NCBI GenBank assembly: GCA_021229015.1
Contig: CM037788.1
Coordinates: forward strand, 57,223,525-57,287,524
Reading direction: 5' to 3'
Source of the DNA: Solen grandis
Taxonomy: Eukaryota > Mollusca > Bivalvia > Adapedonta > Solenidae
DNA: 64,000 nt
Position 1 is the first letter of the stretch; every line of letters begins with the position of its first letter. The notes beneath the pieces were generated by a model, which made no database searches, was not told where the DNA came from, and saw only the letters and a list, made by a program, of their open reading frames with translations. Shown in pieces: positions 1 through 11,609 of the stretch. The translations under genes and the position numbers were made by a program.

Positions 1-75
1 GAAATCAAAGCTCTGAAAAGGTTAATTAAAGCACTGACCAAAACAACAGAGAACTAGGGAAAGAAATAAAATGGG

Positions 76-275
76 TGCCTTGATAGGGTAGTGGTAACGC
101 GCCTCGGTTCTCATCCATGTGTCCCAGGTTTCAATTCCTGGACATGAATGTGAGAGGGTAAGGTGGTCGCCCGTCCAGACACGTGGGTTTTCCCCAGGCT
201 CCCCAAGTTTCCTCCCACAATAATGACCACATTGTAACCGATGTAAAATAAATAAAGTTTAAACTTTGGGAAAAG
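76..275 (+). mobile_element. tRNA-derived SINE, full-length-like
   Basis: The head has a pol III A-box-like stretch (GGTAGTGGTAACGCGCC, near 87) and a B-box-like GGTTTCAATTCC at 127-138. A body follows with a conserved-looking GGGTTTTCCCCAGGCTCCCC and TTTCCTCCCAC block, then an AAATAAATAAAG-type tail. An inverted relative lies at 15085-15280. The head-body-tail layout is that of a tRNA-derived SINE. The body resembles the domain shared by many invertebrate SINEs (possibly the Meta domain), but I cannot align it here. It is not a functional tRNA gene, because no cloverleaf is complete. Confidence 0.7.
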
Positions 276-374
276 GAACCAGAGCACTGAAAAATTCAAA
301 GCACTGAAAGTACTAACTGAAATTCTTTTCTAACTGATGACATAAACATTGATTTCCATATTAATACATGACTA

Positions 375-522
375 TTTGAGTTTACCGTCGCTTCGACAGT
401 ATTTCAGTCATATAGCGACGTCCAGCTAATTACAGGTGGAGGAAGACCCCGAATGCATGGAGGAATTCTGGGTAGAACCACCGACCTACTGCTAGCCAGC
501 TGGAAGGCTTCCTCCCATGAAA
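375..522 (-). mobile_element. SINE family A copy, head-truncated
   Basis: It contains the family A body read on the + strand: TTTACCGTCGCTTCGACAGT, then AGTATTTCAGTCATATAGCG, GTCCAGCTAATTACAGGTGG and CCAGCTGGAAGGCTTCCTCC. The same blocks recur at 8205, 10078, 24598 and 44499. This copy stops before the tRNA-like head seen in the 8205 copy, so it is incomplete at the SINE 5' end. The orientation is minus, inferred from the B box of the other copies. Confidence 0.75.
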
Positions 523-2140
523 TATTAATACATGTATAAATATATGTATTCATTCCTGGTTTCTGGATTGGATCATTATCTGATATTCAATCTTCAAAAC
601 CAAATATCTATTTATATTCAGCCATGATCTGAAATTTGACGATTATAAATTCTATACTTAAAAGACGAAATAATGAAAAGAAAATTGTGTAAATAAAAAA
701 AAATATATTTATGCAATATCTAATACATATACTTAAAAAGTATGGTTATAAAATAATTTTAAATTAAATTAAAAAAAAAATTTTTATTTATATTTTGATT
801 GATTGATTAATTAACTTAATGAGTTAATCAATTTATTAATTAGTAACTAAGTAAGTATTTGCTTCATGTTATTTTGATGAGTATCATTAATCAAGGTCAT
901 CCTACATTATCAAAAAAAATTTGAAGAAAAATAAAAAGAAAACATGTTCATACTCTACAGCGTTTATTGTAGTAAAAGCTGAGCCTTGGTGAAGTACAGC
1001 ATTTGTATTGCATAGTATTGTATTGTATTGTATTGTACAAGTAAAGTCATCTGTTCACCTTGAGTCACAATGTATCCTCTCATAGTTTGATATTTATACC
1101 CTCTTCATCACATTTGTATGCGCAAATTTCCATTAACACTTCCTCGACTCAAAGTACATTACCGAGGGATCGGTGGAAAAGTTCCTCCAAATATGATTAT
1201 CACAAATATAAAACAATGACATTGGGATCCTTGTTTATCTGTGGAATATTTCACAAACTGTTAGAAAAAATTATGATAACAAAAAACAAAAAATCCTTAA
1301 AGAGGGACAGCCTGTTGGAACAAAAACTCCATCACAACATCTGAGGTTTCACTTGCCTCCAAACAAAATTTCTAATGATTGTCTTTATTATGAAATATGT
1401 ACATCATTTAAAGTAAATATTATTAATAAATCCTGAACTATTATCAAATCACATCATTCTATACAACTTCTTTAACTTCCCTTCAAATACTGTCTTCATG
1501 CATTGAAGAACAGGCAACAAAGAAATCCAAAGTTTTGATACAAAACATAAAACTATTATAAGTCAAGTGTTTCCCCTAAGGAAAAGTCACTTTGTACAAA
1601 CAGTTTGCATTCAACTATTATAAAATCTCTCTCTGTCAAGCGCTCAAACTCTAAAGATGTTAAAGTTTTAAATGCTGTAATTTTCGGGGGCGACAGCAAA
1701 TTTTATTCAGGCCTTTGAAGGGCATGAGAGATCGCTTATCTTTTGCTCCAGATACTGACACTGATATTCGGTGACACGAGACAGTGTGCGAGTGTGAGGA
1801 TAAAGTGGGGGAGGGACAGATGGCACGAGACCGCCCCCTATATTACACATATCCCATAATCCCTTGGCCATAGTTGTCGTCTGCTAGTGTCGTCTGCTGT
1901 TATTTATTGATTTTTTTTTTCATTATTTTCTTTCTTAACATTATCAGCTGGAAAGAGATCAGGGTGGGGGGTGGTGAATGTCCTTTGTATAATTGGCTAA
2001 TGTGTAACCCAGAATCATGAGATTTAAAAAATGTGTTTCTGGTCATTGTAAAGCCAGACCAGCTTGAAAGTAACAAGTAAGTCTGATCAGGTTTTCCACC
2101 GTTGGACAGGAGAAGTGTTTTTCAAGACAAAGGCAGGAAA
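523..2140. other. No gene seen; AT-rich with one GC-richer patch
   Basis: The DNA is AT-rich with several A and T runs and a short TATTG repeat near 1010-1035. A GC-richer patch at about 1685-1890 includes GGGGGCGACAGC and GAGACCGCCCCCTATATTAC. It could be regulatory DNA or old promoter-like sequence, but no ORF with coding character is visible. The open frame at 1060-1344 matches no family I recognise. Confidence 0.45.
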
Positions 2141-2515
2141 CTTAAAGAGAGATTAGCTGAAAGAGGGGATAGAAAGAAGAGAGTGGACAGAGAGAGAAAA
2201 AGAAGAGAAAGAATAAGAGAGATTAGCTGAAAGAGGAGATAGAAAGAAGAGAGTGACAGAGAGAGAAAAAGAAGAGAAAGAATAAGAGAGATTAGCTGAA
2301 TGAGGGGATAGAAAGAAGAGAGTGGACAGGGAGAGAAAAGGAAGAGAAAGAATAAGAGAGATAAGCTGAAAGAGGGGATAGAAAGAAAAGAGTGGATAAG
2401 AGAGAAAAGGAAGAGAAAGAATAAGAGAGATAAGCTGAAAGAGGAGATTGAAAGAAAAGAGTGGACAGAGAGAGAGAAAGGAAGAGAAAGAATAAGCGAG
2501 ATAGAAAGAGGAGAA
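2141..2515. repeat. Purine-rich minisatellite (~60-70 bp unit)
   Basis: About six imperfect units read GAGATTAGCTGAAAGAGG, GATAGAAAGAAGAGAGTGG and GAGAAAAAGAAGAGAAAG. The + strand is almost entirely purine. Such homopurine tracts can form triplex DNA, but nothing here shows a function. Confidence 0.85.
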
Positions 2516-4254
2516 AGTGAGATAAAATAACTTTTTTCTTAATCTATAATTTCCTTAAAATATGAAACAAATTCCACTACATGTATAAATATTCAAAATA
2601 CTTTTAGTTCACTGGAGTATATATTAAATGAATGTATGTATGAAATATGTAAATGATATGGAAATAATAAATAGAAAAAATACTACAAATTTACTGTCAA
2701 AATATCAGAAAATGTGGTTCCCAAGATTAACTCAACATGGTATTTACAGTATCGCACTTAATTTTCCACCATCAATATCATTTAACTTCATCCTCTCTAT
2801 CTGTTAAGAGGCTATAAACAAACATAAACAAAGTCTCGAAACATTCATAGACTGTCAAAAATATTAAACTAATACTTTCCTACTTTTTGTACTTCAAATT
2901 TCATGCACCCTGGACAAGATGACAAGGCTTAATGTGTAAATAAACCACTAATATCCTTTGAAACCTAAACCCTAGATACTGTCAAATGTTAAAGAGAGAA
3001 GCCATAAAACTGACAAGTCAATTGGCCGTGAAGCGATAAAATACAGCATGAGTTAACAGAAGAAAGCAATAGGTCCTGTATCTGTAAAGTTCAGAAAAAA
3101 AACTTCACAGTAATTGTTTCTTTGTGAGGACCATATTTCCTTGCCTGTTTCTTTATTTGCACTCTCCTCCATCTTTAAAATCTTTTAAAGAAAACGCAAT
3201 TAGGAAAATATTGCCTTAAGAGATGTAATACCCCTATAAATGTCGGGAACTGAGACCAAGTGTGAGGGCCCATGTGTTTTCCTGTCATATGCTCCACTGA
3301 ACCTTATTATACCCCTATCTGTCCGATCCCATCTTTTTTTTTTTTTATTTTGCGTCTGCTTCCGTTATCATGACTACCAAATCGTGCCCTGTTTGTGATT
3401 GGTTTGACTGGGTCACAGTTATTTCGTATTAATATTGCTTAAAGAAATTGGATTACTGTGAGAGCAATGTGCCAGTCTGATGCCATTGACAAACTCCATG
3501 TAAATTATGGATTTTTAACATGTCATGGGTTGCTGTTTTGAATTTAAACATAGCCACTGCCCCTATAAATGTGTCACCGTTCATATCTGTGAAAGTTGCC
3601 ATGTGTTATGTGTGCATATAATGTCTTGGTTCAAATATTTGTATGAAAAATGAAAATCAATTATATCGCTAGACCCATGATATGCAGGAACCCCTAGCTA
3701 TGAGTTGGTCAAACAATTACTTGAAAGTCAAACAAAGGAAAAAAATATCACTATTTTTTCTTTCATCCTTTCAATTTATTTTATTCACATGAATATAGTT
3801 TAAGCTTCACTTACTACAGAGGAAGTTGTGTATACGGGGTAGGTCCATTATAAGACATGCCATTTTCATACAATTTCTGTATTACATGGTCCAGTATTGG
3901 AACTTTAATCTCAATTTTGTTATTTGTTAAGTTGAGTTAATGCACATTTTTACATAGTCAAAACCAAAATAATGCAGTATCTAGAAATGGACCCAAAATG
4001 TAGCATTTGAATGGACTGTAATTCACAAAAGATTGTCATGCAACAGCAAATTTCTTTTTATTTTTTATTTTTTAGGTGTTTTACAAAAAATAAAAAAATA
4101 TTTGCACCATTACTTTATAATGATGATGGTAATGGCTAATTTCTCAATACGTTAAATCTATCTAGTTTTTGAAATTATTATTTGAAATATTCACACTCAT
4201 ACTTTCAATAAACATAATATGAAAACAAATAACACTTTCCTATTCCCCTGGGGT
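2516..4254. other. No gene seen; unique AT-rich DNA
   Basis: There are no arrays and no recognised transposon ends. A slightly GC-richer stretch at about 3215-3430 includes ATACCCCTATAAATGTCGGG and a CCAAT-type GATTGGTTTGAC. It is a possible regulatory element, with no evidence beyond composition. Confidence 0.4.
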
Positions 4255-4334
4255 AAGTTTCATAGTTTCACAAATACAGACAAAATCAAAATAGAAGTTT
4301 CATAGTTTCACAAATACAGACAAAATCAAAATAG
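4255..4334. repeat. Perfect 40-bp tandem duplication
   Basis: The 40-bp unit starting AAGTTTCATAGTTTCACAAA occurs twice head to tail (4255-4294 and 4295-4334) without a difference. This points to a recent duplication or an assembly slip. Confidence 0.9.
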
Positions 4335-6444
4335 ATCTAGATCTCTTTGGAAAACATTTTTCTTGCTTTTTTTAGCAAAAAGAAGAAAGAGAGTTAATGT
4401 TAATTCAAAATAATTTAAAAATCAAATAAATAAATTTAAAAAAATGGATTTTTTTTTTCTGAATCAAATAATGTTTTCATCCGAACTAAGTATGTGATAC
4501 AAATCTCTGACAAGAACAGATATGATAGCAGACATGAATGCCAGATTGAACCCCTATCAATATCCAATCAATACAGAAGCCAGACCGCAATTAAGCACCA
4601 TATGTTTCACTCTCCCAGAAGCCCTACCATTCCAGAGCACACGGCATTATCAGTACTTTGATCTCTTGTAAAATTTAACCAATCCTAATCAACTTCCCCT
4701 GAGACGGTTCCCCTCCTGACTGGAGTACATCTGTTCATTTCCAACTACTGATACCAGGAAATTTTGGCAGATTTTAGCTCTTGTTTCTTATTAGATGGTT
4801 CTTCTCAAGGGACCAGGATACATCTGTTACCAATAAAATCTCAAGGCTGGTTCCCTGGAATTTTGGAAGTTCTTAGCTGCTGCTTCCTTTGAGATTTCTT
4901 TTTTTCTCCAGAGACTATTGTACATTTATTTAATTTCAATTCTGCAACTCAGATCTCTAAGTCTGCTGTTTCTCCCTGAAACCCATCTGTCCAGTTTATT
5001 GCACAGATATTTTGGCAGCTTTTTCAGATCTGACTTCCCAAGGGGCCAGCACCCACTTGACCAGCATTGTTACTGGTACCCAGATATTTTTTTTCAGAAA
5101 TTGTGAACCCCTGTCTGGGAACTAGTATGTGCTAATCTGGTACCTGGTTTTCTGCTAGCTTTGTACCTTGAATGTCTCTCAGTTTAAGTGGACCAATCTG
5201 AGTGAAGTGATGGACAGACGGCATGGCAGATGGGAAACCAGCCCAGAAAGAGCAAAGCACTATGATAACCATCTGGTTTTCCATTGTGGACCAACAATAG
5301 TCAAGTTTATTAATTTTTGTGGTTATTTGTAGTGAAGTGGTTGGTCAATCAAGGCAGGGGACCGATACAAAATTGGTTATGTAGGAGATTATCTGGTTCC
5401 CCTCCCAGTCCACTGAGTCAACAAGAACACCCTAATGTTTGTTACAGTATTAAAGAGATCTCTTGATCTGAAGCATGGAAAAAGGTCATTCAATCTGAAA
5501 TAGCATCTTTTTAATAGCTTTTCCATGACATATGCCATATCACTGCACAATTGTTTACATTATCAGCTGTGCTGTTACTTGCCACAATTAGCCGTATTGC
5601 AACAGTTTTAACATCTTGATTTTTTAAATTCCTTCTGGTTTCTGAGATTAAAAATGTCATTACGAAACATGAAGATAAAGAGCTAGGAAATAGGATGATG
5701 ACGAGGGTGCTGCCATTGCTTCTGATGATGATGGTGATGAAAGTGATGTGCATAACGGTGCAGGTGAAAGTGACAAATTAATAATGATAATAATGATTAG
5801 TGGAAGAAATGACCGTTGATGATGCCCACAGAATTATGATTATTATGATCTTTAAAAGTCCTAACTAAGCATTAATGGTGTATCCCTATGGAAGAATGAT
5901 TAAAAGTTCTCTGTGTCATATTACAGATTACAGCGACATTTTCTGCCATGAGGAAGCACCATGACTAATAAATCCCCACTTCTTATCAATCATCAGCAGA
6001 CCTCCCCACACTCAACAGAGCCATCCCTCACTCATAGCAGCAGACGACACCTTCATTGCAACAGCCGTCAGTACGGTACCCAGCAGCCAGCCCCCATGTC
6101 TCAGCACCTGTGCTGATTGCAGGGCCCAGTGAGTGACAGAAGGATGTCTGGGGCAGGTTGGGCTAATGAAGCCCCTGATAAGGATCACCATGCTGCCCTG
6201 CGGGGCCCCTAGTATCACAGGTGGGAAGATTAGGGATATAGGGGAAGTGGGGTCGAAGGCCGGCTGTTTTTATTGTCAGAAAAACAGAGTGTGTCTGTTT
6301 CACCCCTAATAACCCTGAAAGTGATAAATGGCTCAGAGGATAACCTGCAATGCCTTACTGAGATGGAAATACATTCTGACACCTAGAGATAAACTTAAAC
6401 CTAAATCAGCCTGAGAGATGTGAATCAGCTTTCGTTTCATTATA
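4335..6444. other. No gene seen; GC-richer island at 6000-6240
   Basis: The DNA is mostly unique. The stretch at about 6000-6240 is clearly less AT-rich than its surroundings (blocks such as CAGCAGCCAGCCCCCATGTC and CTGCCCTGCGGGGCCCCTAG), carries no repeat signature and has no convincing ORF. The minus-strand open frame there (6012-6218) lacks a recognisable domain. It is a candidate conserved non-coding element or alternative promoter, as inference only. Confidence 0.4.
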
Positions 6445-6451
6445 ATCTGAC

Positions 6452-7658
6452 CACAGGGACTTGCTCCCATACACCACACACACCACACACACTGTACATA
6501 CACTATCAACAAGGGTGGACATCTTTTCAGGGGTCGACTCGCTTCAACTCCGTTTTTTCAAATCATTCAAATAAATCTATGAAGTTAACATACGGAATCA
6601 CTCAAATATATATTTCTCTATCGAAATATACAAAATTGTCGTGAAAATAATCCTCCTTTGAATGTTTATTTGTTTGAAATATATGCGAATCCGAGAAAAG
6701 GACAACAACCTGGACCAGCAGCGCAGTACATTTCGGGATGATTCGGATTTTTACGCTGCGAAATTGGTCAGCGATATTGCGATTATTTTCCCGCAATCTG
6801 TCAAACCGTTAAATTTAAATTATTTAAGGGCTGACTATTCGGGCGTTGAAAGAAAAAAAAAACCCCAGGCAGTATGGAGAAATCAGCTGTTTCTTGGTAA
6901 TTTTCTTGTTGTAAAATAAATTATTTAAAGACTTAGATATAAATTCACTTGTCTGTGAGTGTGTGTTTTTAAATTGAAATAAATATCACAGGGATTTGAA
7001 GTTCAGTAATTTAAAATAAAATTCTGAAAATAATAGTACTCCATACATACAAAACATATTTTTTCTTATATATACGGAATACTAAATTCTACTGAACTTC
7101 AAATCCCTGTGATATTTATTTCAATTTAAAAACACACACTCACAGACAAGTGAATTTATATCTAAGTCTTTAAATAATTTATTTTACAACAAGAAAATTA
7201 CCAAGAAACAGCTGATTTCTCCATACTGCCTGTTTTTTTTTTTCTTTCAACGCCCGAATAGTCAGCCCTTTAATAATTTAAATTTAACGGTTTGGCAGAT
7301 TGCGGGAAAATAATCGCAATATCGCTGACCAATTTCGCAGCGTAAAAATCCGAATCATCCCGAAATGTACTGCGCTGCTGGTCCAGGTTGTTGTCCTTTT
7401 CTCGGATTCGCATATATTTCAAACAAATAAACATACAAAGGAGGATTATTTTCACGACGATTTTGTATATTTCGATAGAGAAATATATATTTGAGTGATT
7501 CCGTATGTTAACTTCATAGCTTTATTTGAATGATTTGAAAAAACGGAGTTGAAGCGAGTCGACCCCTGAAAAGATGTCCACCCTTGTTGATAGTGTATGT
7601 ACAGTGTGTGTGTGTGGTGTGTGTGGTGTGTGTGTGTGTATGGGAGCAAGTCCCTGTG
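6452..7658. mobile_element. 1.2-kb fold-back (giant-TIR) transposon, hAT-like ends
   Basis: Two arms are near-perfect reverse complements: left 6452-7007, right about 7090-7658. They are separated by about 82 bp of AT-rich spacer. The outer tips read CACAGGGACTTG and its complement CAAGTCCCTGTG. The flanking direct repeat ATCTGAC (6445-6451 and 7659-7665) looks like a target-site duplication, and an 8-bp ATCTGACC can be read with a one-base shift at one tip. CAGGG-type tips and 7-8 bp duplications fit the hAT superfamily. The arms differ mainly in the CA-rich microsatellite and an A/T run near 6850/7240, and at scattered single bases, so the insertion is young or has been kept alike by gene conversion. 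No transposase is encoded. The short ORFs in the arms are mirror images of each other and are not genes. Confidence 0.85.
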
Positions 7659-7665
7659 ATCTGAC

Positions 7666-8204
7666 CAAGTGACTTATGCTTATATGACAGCATTCAGTGC
7701 AAACTCCACGCAGTAGTTACCTCCCCTTACAGTTGTAGATAACCACTGCCACCACAAGTAAAAATTAACAGAATTTAGGTAATTTTTCTTTTTTCCAAAT
7801 AAATTTATTTTACTGCAAGTGTCATTTCCCTAAGTATGCTTTCTTTAATAAACATCAAATATCGCCTCATGGTAAAAAAATAAATCATTTTAAAAATATT
7901 TTTGTTGTTGTGACGGTTGTTGAGCAGACGGAGACACCATTTTGTTGGTTTACCATCATCACGTGACATTTGTGACGGCAGAGATTTTTTTCTTGCAAGG
8001 GCGATCACTGTGTGGAGTTTGCATTCAGTGATGCAATTGGGCCTTGAAAGAAAAACAGGACTTAAACTTTTAAGTATAGACCATTTGACACTATGTTATA
8101 CATCTAATACCAATTAGTTAATTGCTTCACTGTAGGTAAACTAGATAAGCCAGAGAAATGGTCTCATACCATTATATACATTAGTTGCTTCCTTGACTTG
8201 ACTT
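7666..8204. other. No gene seen
   Basis: This is AT-rich unique sequence between the fold-back element and a SINE. Two short overlapping open frames on opposite strands (about 7805-8117) show no coding character. Confidence 0.4.
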
Positions 8205-8400
8205 AACTATTTGAGTTTACCGTCACTTCAGAAGTATTTCAGTCATATAGCGACGTCCAGCTAATTACAGGTGGAGGAAGACCCCGAATGCACGGAGGCA
8301 TCCGAATAGAACCACCGACCTACCGCAAGCCAGCTGGAAAGCTTCCTCACATGAAAATCTGAATGACCCTGCCGGGATTCGAACCCTCTCGGCCATGGAG
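8205..8400 (-). mobile_element. SINE family A copy with tRNA-like head
   Basis: This is the most complete family A copy. On the minus strand it begins with a tRNA-like end containing GGGTTCGAATCCCGGCAGGG (a B box), then the family A body, and ends in ATGACTGAAATACTTC followed by GACGGTAAACTCAAA. It fixes the orientation and the pol III origin of the family. Confidence 0.8.
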
Positions 8401-8559
8401 GCCCCTGCTTCCTTGAGATAGATGACTGAATGTCACATCTTAATCTAAAGACAGCCTTCCGATTTCCAGAGTTCTCATCTCTTTTTTGTGCAGTAAACAC
8501 ATTTAGCCTGGCAAGTCAGCTAGTTTAAACTTATTTATGTTACAATGATTGGACTAATC

Positions 8560-8700
8560 CCTCTTGACAGTTCCTGGGTTGGACCAGTACTTTGCGCCGA
8601 GGAAAGTCATTTAAAAACCTTGCTCAACCATCAAGGTTCAAACCCTAAAACCTTCTGACCATCGGTCAGGTATGTAACCGCCATGTCATGGCGCCAAGTT
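8560..8700 (-). mobile_element. SINE family C copy
   Basis: Read on the minus strand, a tRNA-like head with a B-box-like AGGGTTTGAACCTTG is followed by a body ending CAAAGTACTGGTCCAACCCA then GGAACTGTCAAGAGG. The same tail occurs at 46905-47065 (+) and 22118-22180 (-). The head ends in a CCATGTCATGGCGCC palindrome at 8681-8695. Confidence 0.6.
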
Positions 8701-9255
8701 ACTTGCAGGCTGATCTGGTTTTATCCTGGTCACATTCTAAGAACTCAAATTCAGTATTGCTCCGATAAGAAAGGGTATTACTACAGATATTGTTTAAAAA
8801 CACACACACACCAAAAACACATTTTTAAAGTTTTAAAGTGTCGAGATCCTCAGCAAATAATCTTGTTAAAGACTACTGATAGGTTATTAACTTTTGTGTA
8901 CCTGGCAGGTGTGTTGCTGGTAGGAGTGGAGGTGTGGCTTGCATGTGAGAGAGGACAGGTGTTGTAAGCAGGGCTCTGATTGGTCAATGACACACCTTCT
9001 GGCAACAAGGAAGTTTAATTCATTTGTAGCATAGAAAGGCTGACCACAAGTCTGTTTTTTCTGTAGTTAAATTACACCATGTAACACCATGGCATACAAA
9101 CCAGAAGCAAGATCAAACTGATAGTGGTCCTTCTACTCTAATTGGTTTCCAAGTGCAATATCTTTATCTTAAAATTAATGAAGAGTAGTGAACAGTATAA
9201 AACCTGATCATCATGCCAAGTAAATCTGCATGTTGTCTTGGTTTATAATGGTTGC
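8701..9255. other. No gene seen; stray MITE-like fragment at its left end
   Basis: At 8698-8725 lies AGTTACTTGCAGGCTGATCT with GGTTTTAT. This matches half of the internal palindrome of the TTAA MITE without the ends. The rest is unique AT-rich DNA. Confidence 0.4.
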
Positions 9256-9450
9256 TTAACCCTTTCCCTCATAGAGGAAACCATGAAAAGACCTATGCGA
9301 ACAGCATAAAACCAGATCAGCCTGCGAGTAACTTGCAGGCTGATTACTCGCAGGCTGATCAGGTTTTATGCTGTTCGCTGCTCCTCAGTGGTCTGGAAAT
9401 GAGGATTTTAATTAAATTTAAGGTTTAACTGTGGTTTTCTGCAGATTGTA
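9256..9450 (-). mobile_element. TTAA MITE copy 1 (one end lost)
   Basis: It begins TTAACCCTTTCCCTCATAG and carries the central palindrome, here with an extra partial repeat (ACTTGCAGGCTGATTACTCG). It then degrades in the ATTTAATTAC region, so the second TIR is missing. Minus means the order with the GAGGAAACC half first. It has no coding capacity. Confidence 0.85.
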
Positions 9451-9529
9451 ATTAAATTTGGTTTTAACTATGGTCCTTTTATTTTCATTTTTATATACCA
9501 TTAAAAGGTCAGTAATATTCATCATGTCA

Positions 9530-9771
9530 TTAAACCTTTCCCTTATATAGACTCATTTTGACGCACTCATTAGGTACCACATAAAGCCTGATCTGCAGAA
9601 AACCACAGTTATACCTAACCAAATTTAATTACAAAATCCTCATTTCAAGACCACTGAGGAGCAGCGAACAGCATAAAACCTGATCAGCCTGCGAGTTACT
9701 CGCAGGCTGATCTGGTTTTATGCTGTTTGCATAGGTCTTTTCATGGTTTCCTCTATGAGGGAAAGGGTTAA
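9530..9771 (+). mobile_element. TTAA MITE copy 2, both ends present
   Basis: A full element of about 242 bp including TTAA at both ends. The left part reads ATAGACTCATTTTGACGCAC and AAGCCTGATCTGCAGAAAAC. The centre is an inverted repeat built on GATCAGCCTGCGAGT and ACTCGCAGGCTGATC. The right end reads CTCTATGAGGGAAAGGGTTAA. The left TIR has an extra A (TTAAACCTTTCCC). Confidence 0.92.
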
Positions 9772-9869
9772 GCTCCTAGGAACACCTCCAAAAATGAAGA
9801 AACACTGGGAAAGAACAGAATTTTGACAAAAGGTACAACACAGTTGAAAATACAGTACCACTACGGATA

Positions 9870-10060
9870 TAAGTTGAACCTGTGGTAGCGGCCACCTGTA
9901 TTAAGCGGTCATGCTGCATTTAGTGGTCAATTTCAATTTTATCAAACTATAGCATTTTGTTATATATTCCACCTTCATTTAGTGGTCACCTCCGTTAAGC
10001 AGTCACTTTCTCTTGTTCCATTGACTGAACACTTAAGAAAGGTTTGACTGTGGTTTGTTG
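9870..10060. repeat. Dispersed repeat rich in AAGCGGTCA/TAGTGGTCA
   Basis: Several short near-copies sit in about 190 bp: TATTAAGCGGTCATGC, ATTTAGTGGTCAATTT, CATTTAGTGGTCACCTCC and TTAAGCAGTCAC. This looks like a decayed internally repetitive mobile sequence, not a gene. The family assignment is unknown. Confidence 0.45.
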
Positions 10061-10077
10061 TTGCGCTTATATTTATG

Positions 10078-10222
10078 CCTCTATGACAGTATATCAGTCA
10101 GAATGATGTTGAGCTAGTTATGGTTGAGGAGACGACACCTGGGTAGATCCCCCCACCTACTGCATGTCAGCTGGAGGGCTTCCTCCGTGACCCTGCTGGG
10201 ATTCAAACCCACAGCATACTGG
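10078..10222 (-). mobile_element. SINE family A copy, diverged
   Basis: Matching family A blocks are recognisable (ACAGTATATCAGTCAG, GAGCTAGTTATGGTTGAGGA, CAGCTGGAGGGCTTCCTCCG). It ends with CTGCTGGGATTCAAACCCAC, the B-box region of the tRNA-like head on the minus strand. Many substitutions make it the oldest copy of the family in the window. Confidence 0.65.
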
Positions 10223-10271
10223 TATACAGTGTTCACATTTGTATCCAAACTGAGTCAGATAGATGATGGCT

Positions 10272-10513
10272 TTAACCCTTTCCCTCATAGAGGATACCAT
10301 GAAAAGACCTATGCGAACAGCATAAAACCAGATCAGCCTGCGAGTAACTTGCAGGCTGATCAGGTTTTATGCTGTTCGCTGCTCCTCAGTGGTCTGGAAA
10401 TAAGGATTTTGTAATTAAATTTGGTAAGGTATAACTGTGGTTTTCTGCAGATCAGGCTTTATGTGGTACCTATTGAGTGCGTCAAAATGAGTCTATATGA
10501 GGGAAAGGGTTAA
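10272..10513 (-). mobile_element. TTAA MITE copy 3, both ends present
   Basis: The complete element lies in the opposite orientation to copy 2, from TTAACCCTTTCCCTCATAGA to ATATGAGGGAAAGGGTTAA. With copies 1 and 2 it makes a cluster of three in 1.26 kb, which allows long inverted pairing between neighbours. Confidence 0.93.
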
Positions 10514-11557
10514 GATAAGCAAACTTTCAGATTTTCTTAGCATGAAAGTGATAAAATATTCTCATTCATGATGTATGATATGTTATCTTTTATAGGAATA
10601 TATTTCTCAGTCTTTCCCTTACAATGCATGAATAAAATGGTATATCTCACTGGAACCCCATTTCCAGATGGCAAACTTCAGTGTAAATGAAGACAATAAA
10701 TTTCTCAGAAGGAGAAAATAACTTACAGCAATATAGCACTAAACATGGAAAGTTCTCTGTGTTTAGATGAATGACATCTTCCTTATATCAAATTAACGAG
10801 GACATAAACGAAGCCTTTGCATGCTCTGGCATCAGATTATTGATATAAACAATAACGTATGGTTCAATAAAGCACTGTTTCTTAAACACAAGGGTATGGA
10901 GATATTATGCAGTGCAGTCCTATTTTGGTGAAAAATCGTGTTTAAACTTGGACTGCTGGCAGATGTATTGGAAAGACTGGCGGCCATTGTCAGCTGCCAG
11001 AACCTTCCCAGGGTTCCCTTGGGAGCCGACATATGTGGAGCCGAGAACCAATGGAGGATTCCATCAATAAATGAAAGCATGTGGGACAGGGATAAGAGAG
11101 AGCTGGAAGATGTCAGGGAGACAGTGATAATCACCAGGGGCGGGGGAGACGGGTTTATTTACCCATGTACCAGTCTGGAAGTAACCTGTGATGTTGAGAG
11201 ATTTGAGGAAGTGGTCCGATAGCTCTGTCCAGTGGAGCAGTGCCCTATCAGCCCAGGTCTGAGTCCCTGTTTATGAGAAGTACAGGGTTTGAGTCTTTGT
11301 GAGGGGTCTTGGGTTCAAGCTTTGGTCTGGTTATATCTTGTGTCAAATGTAGGATGTTAACATTGACTGAACTCCTGGATACACTGCCATTTGGTTAGGG
11401 TCAAATCAAAATTCCTGAAACCAAATGGTCCCAATGTCTGAGTCCTGGATGTGAAAGGGTAGCGTTTATCTTCAGGGCTATATTCAAGATAAATCTATCT
11501 TTGATAACTTTTATGTGTTAGAGGGGTTATGGTGAAGAAGAAGGAGATGGGGAAAAA

Positions 11558-11609
<52 letters not shown>

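Noticed and set aside
6602..7494. ORFs of 60-85 residues inside the fold-back element
   Set aside because: The frames in the two arms are mirror images of each other and both strands are open; no transposase motif is present.
10938..11222. 94-residue open frame in a GC-richer patch
   Set aside because: Considered as an exon, but there is no acceptor/donor pair in agreement with its frame and no family resemblance. It is kept only as possible non-coding conserved DNA.
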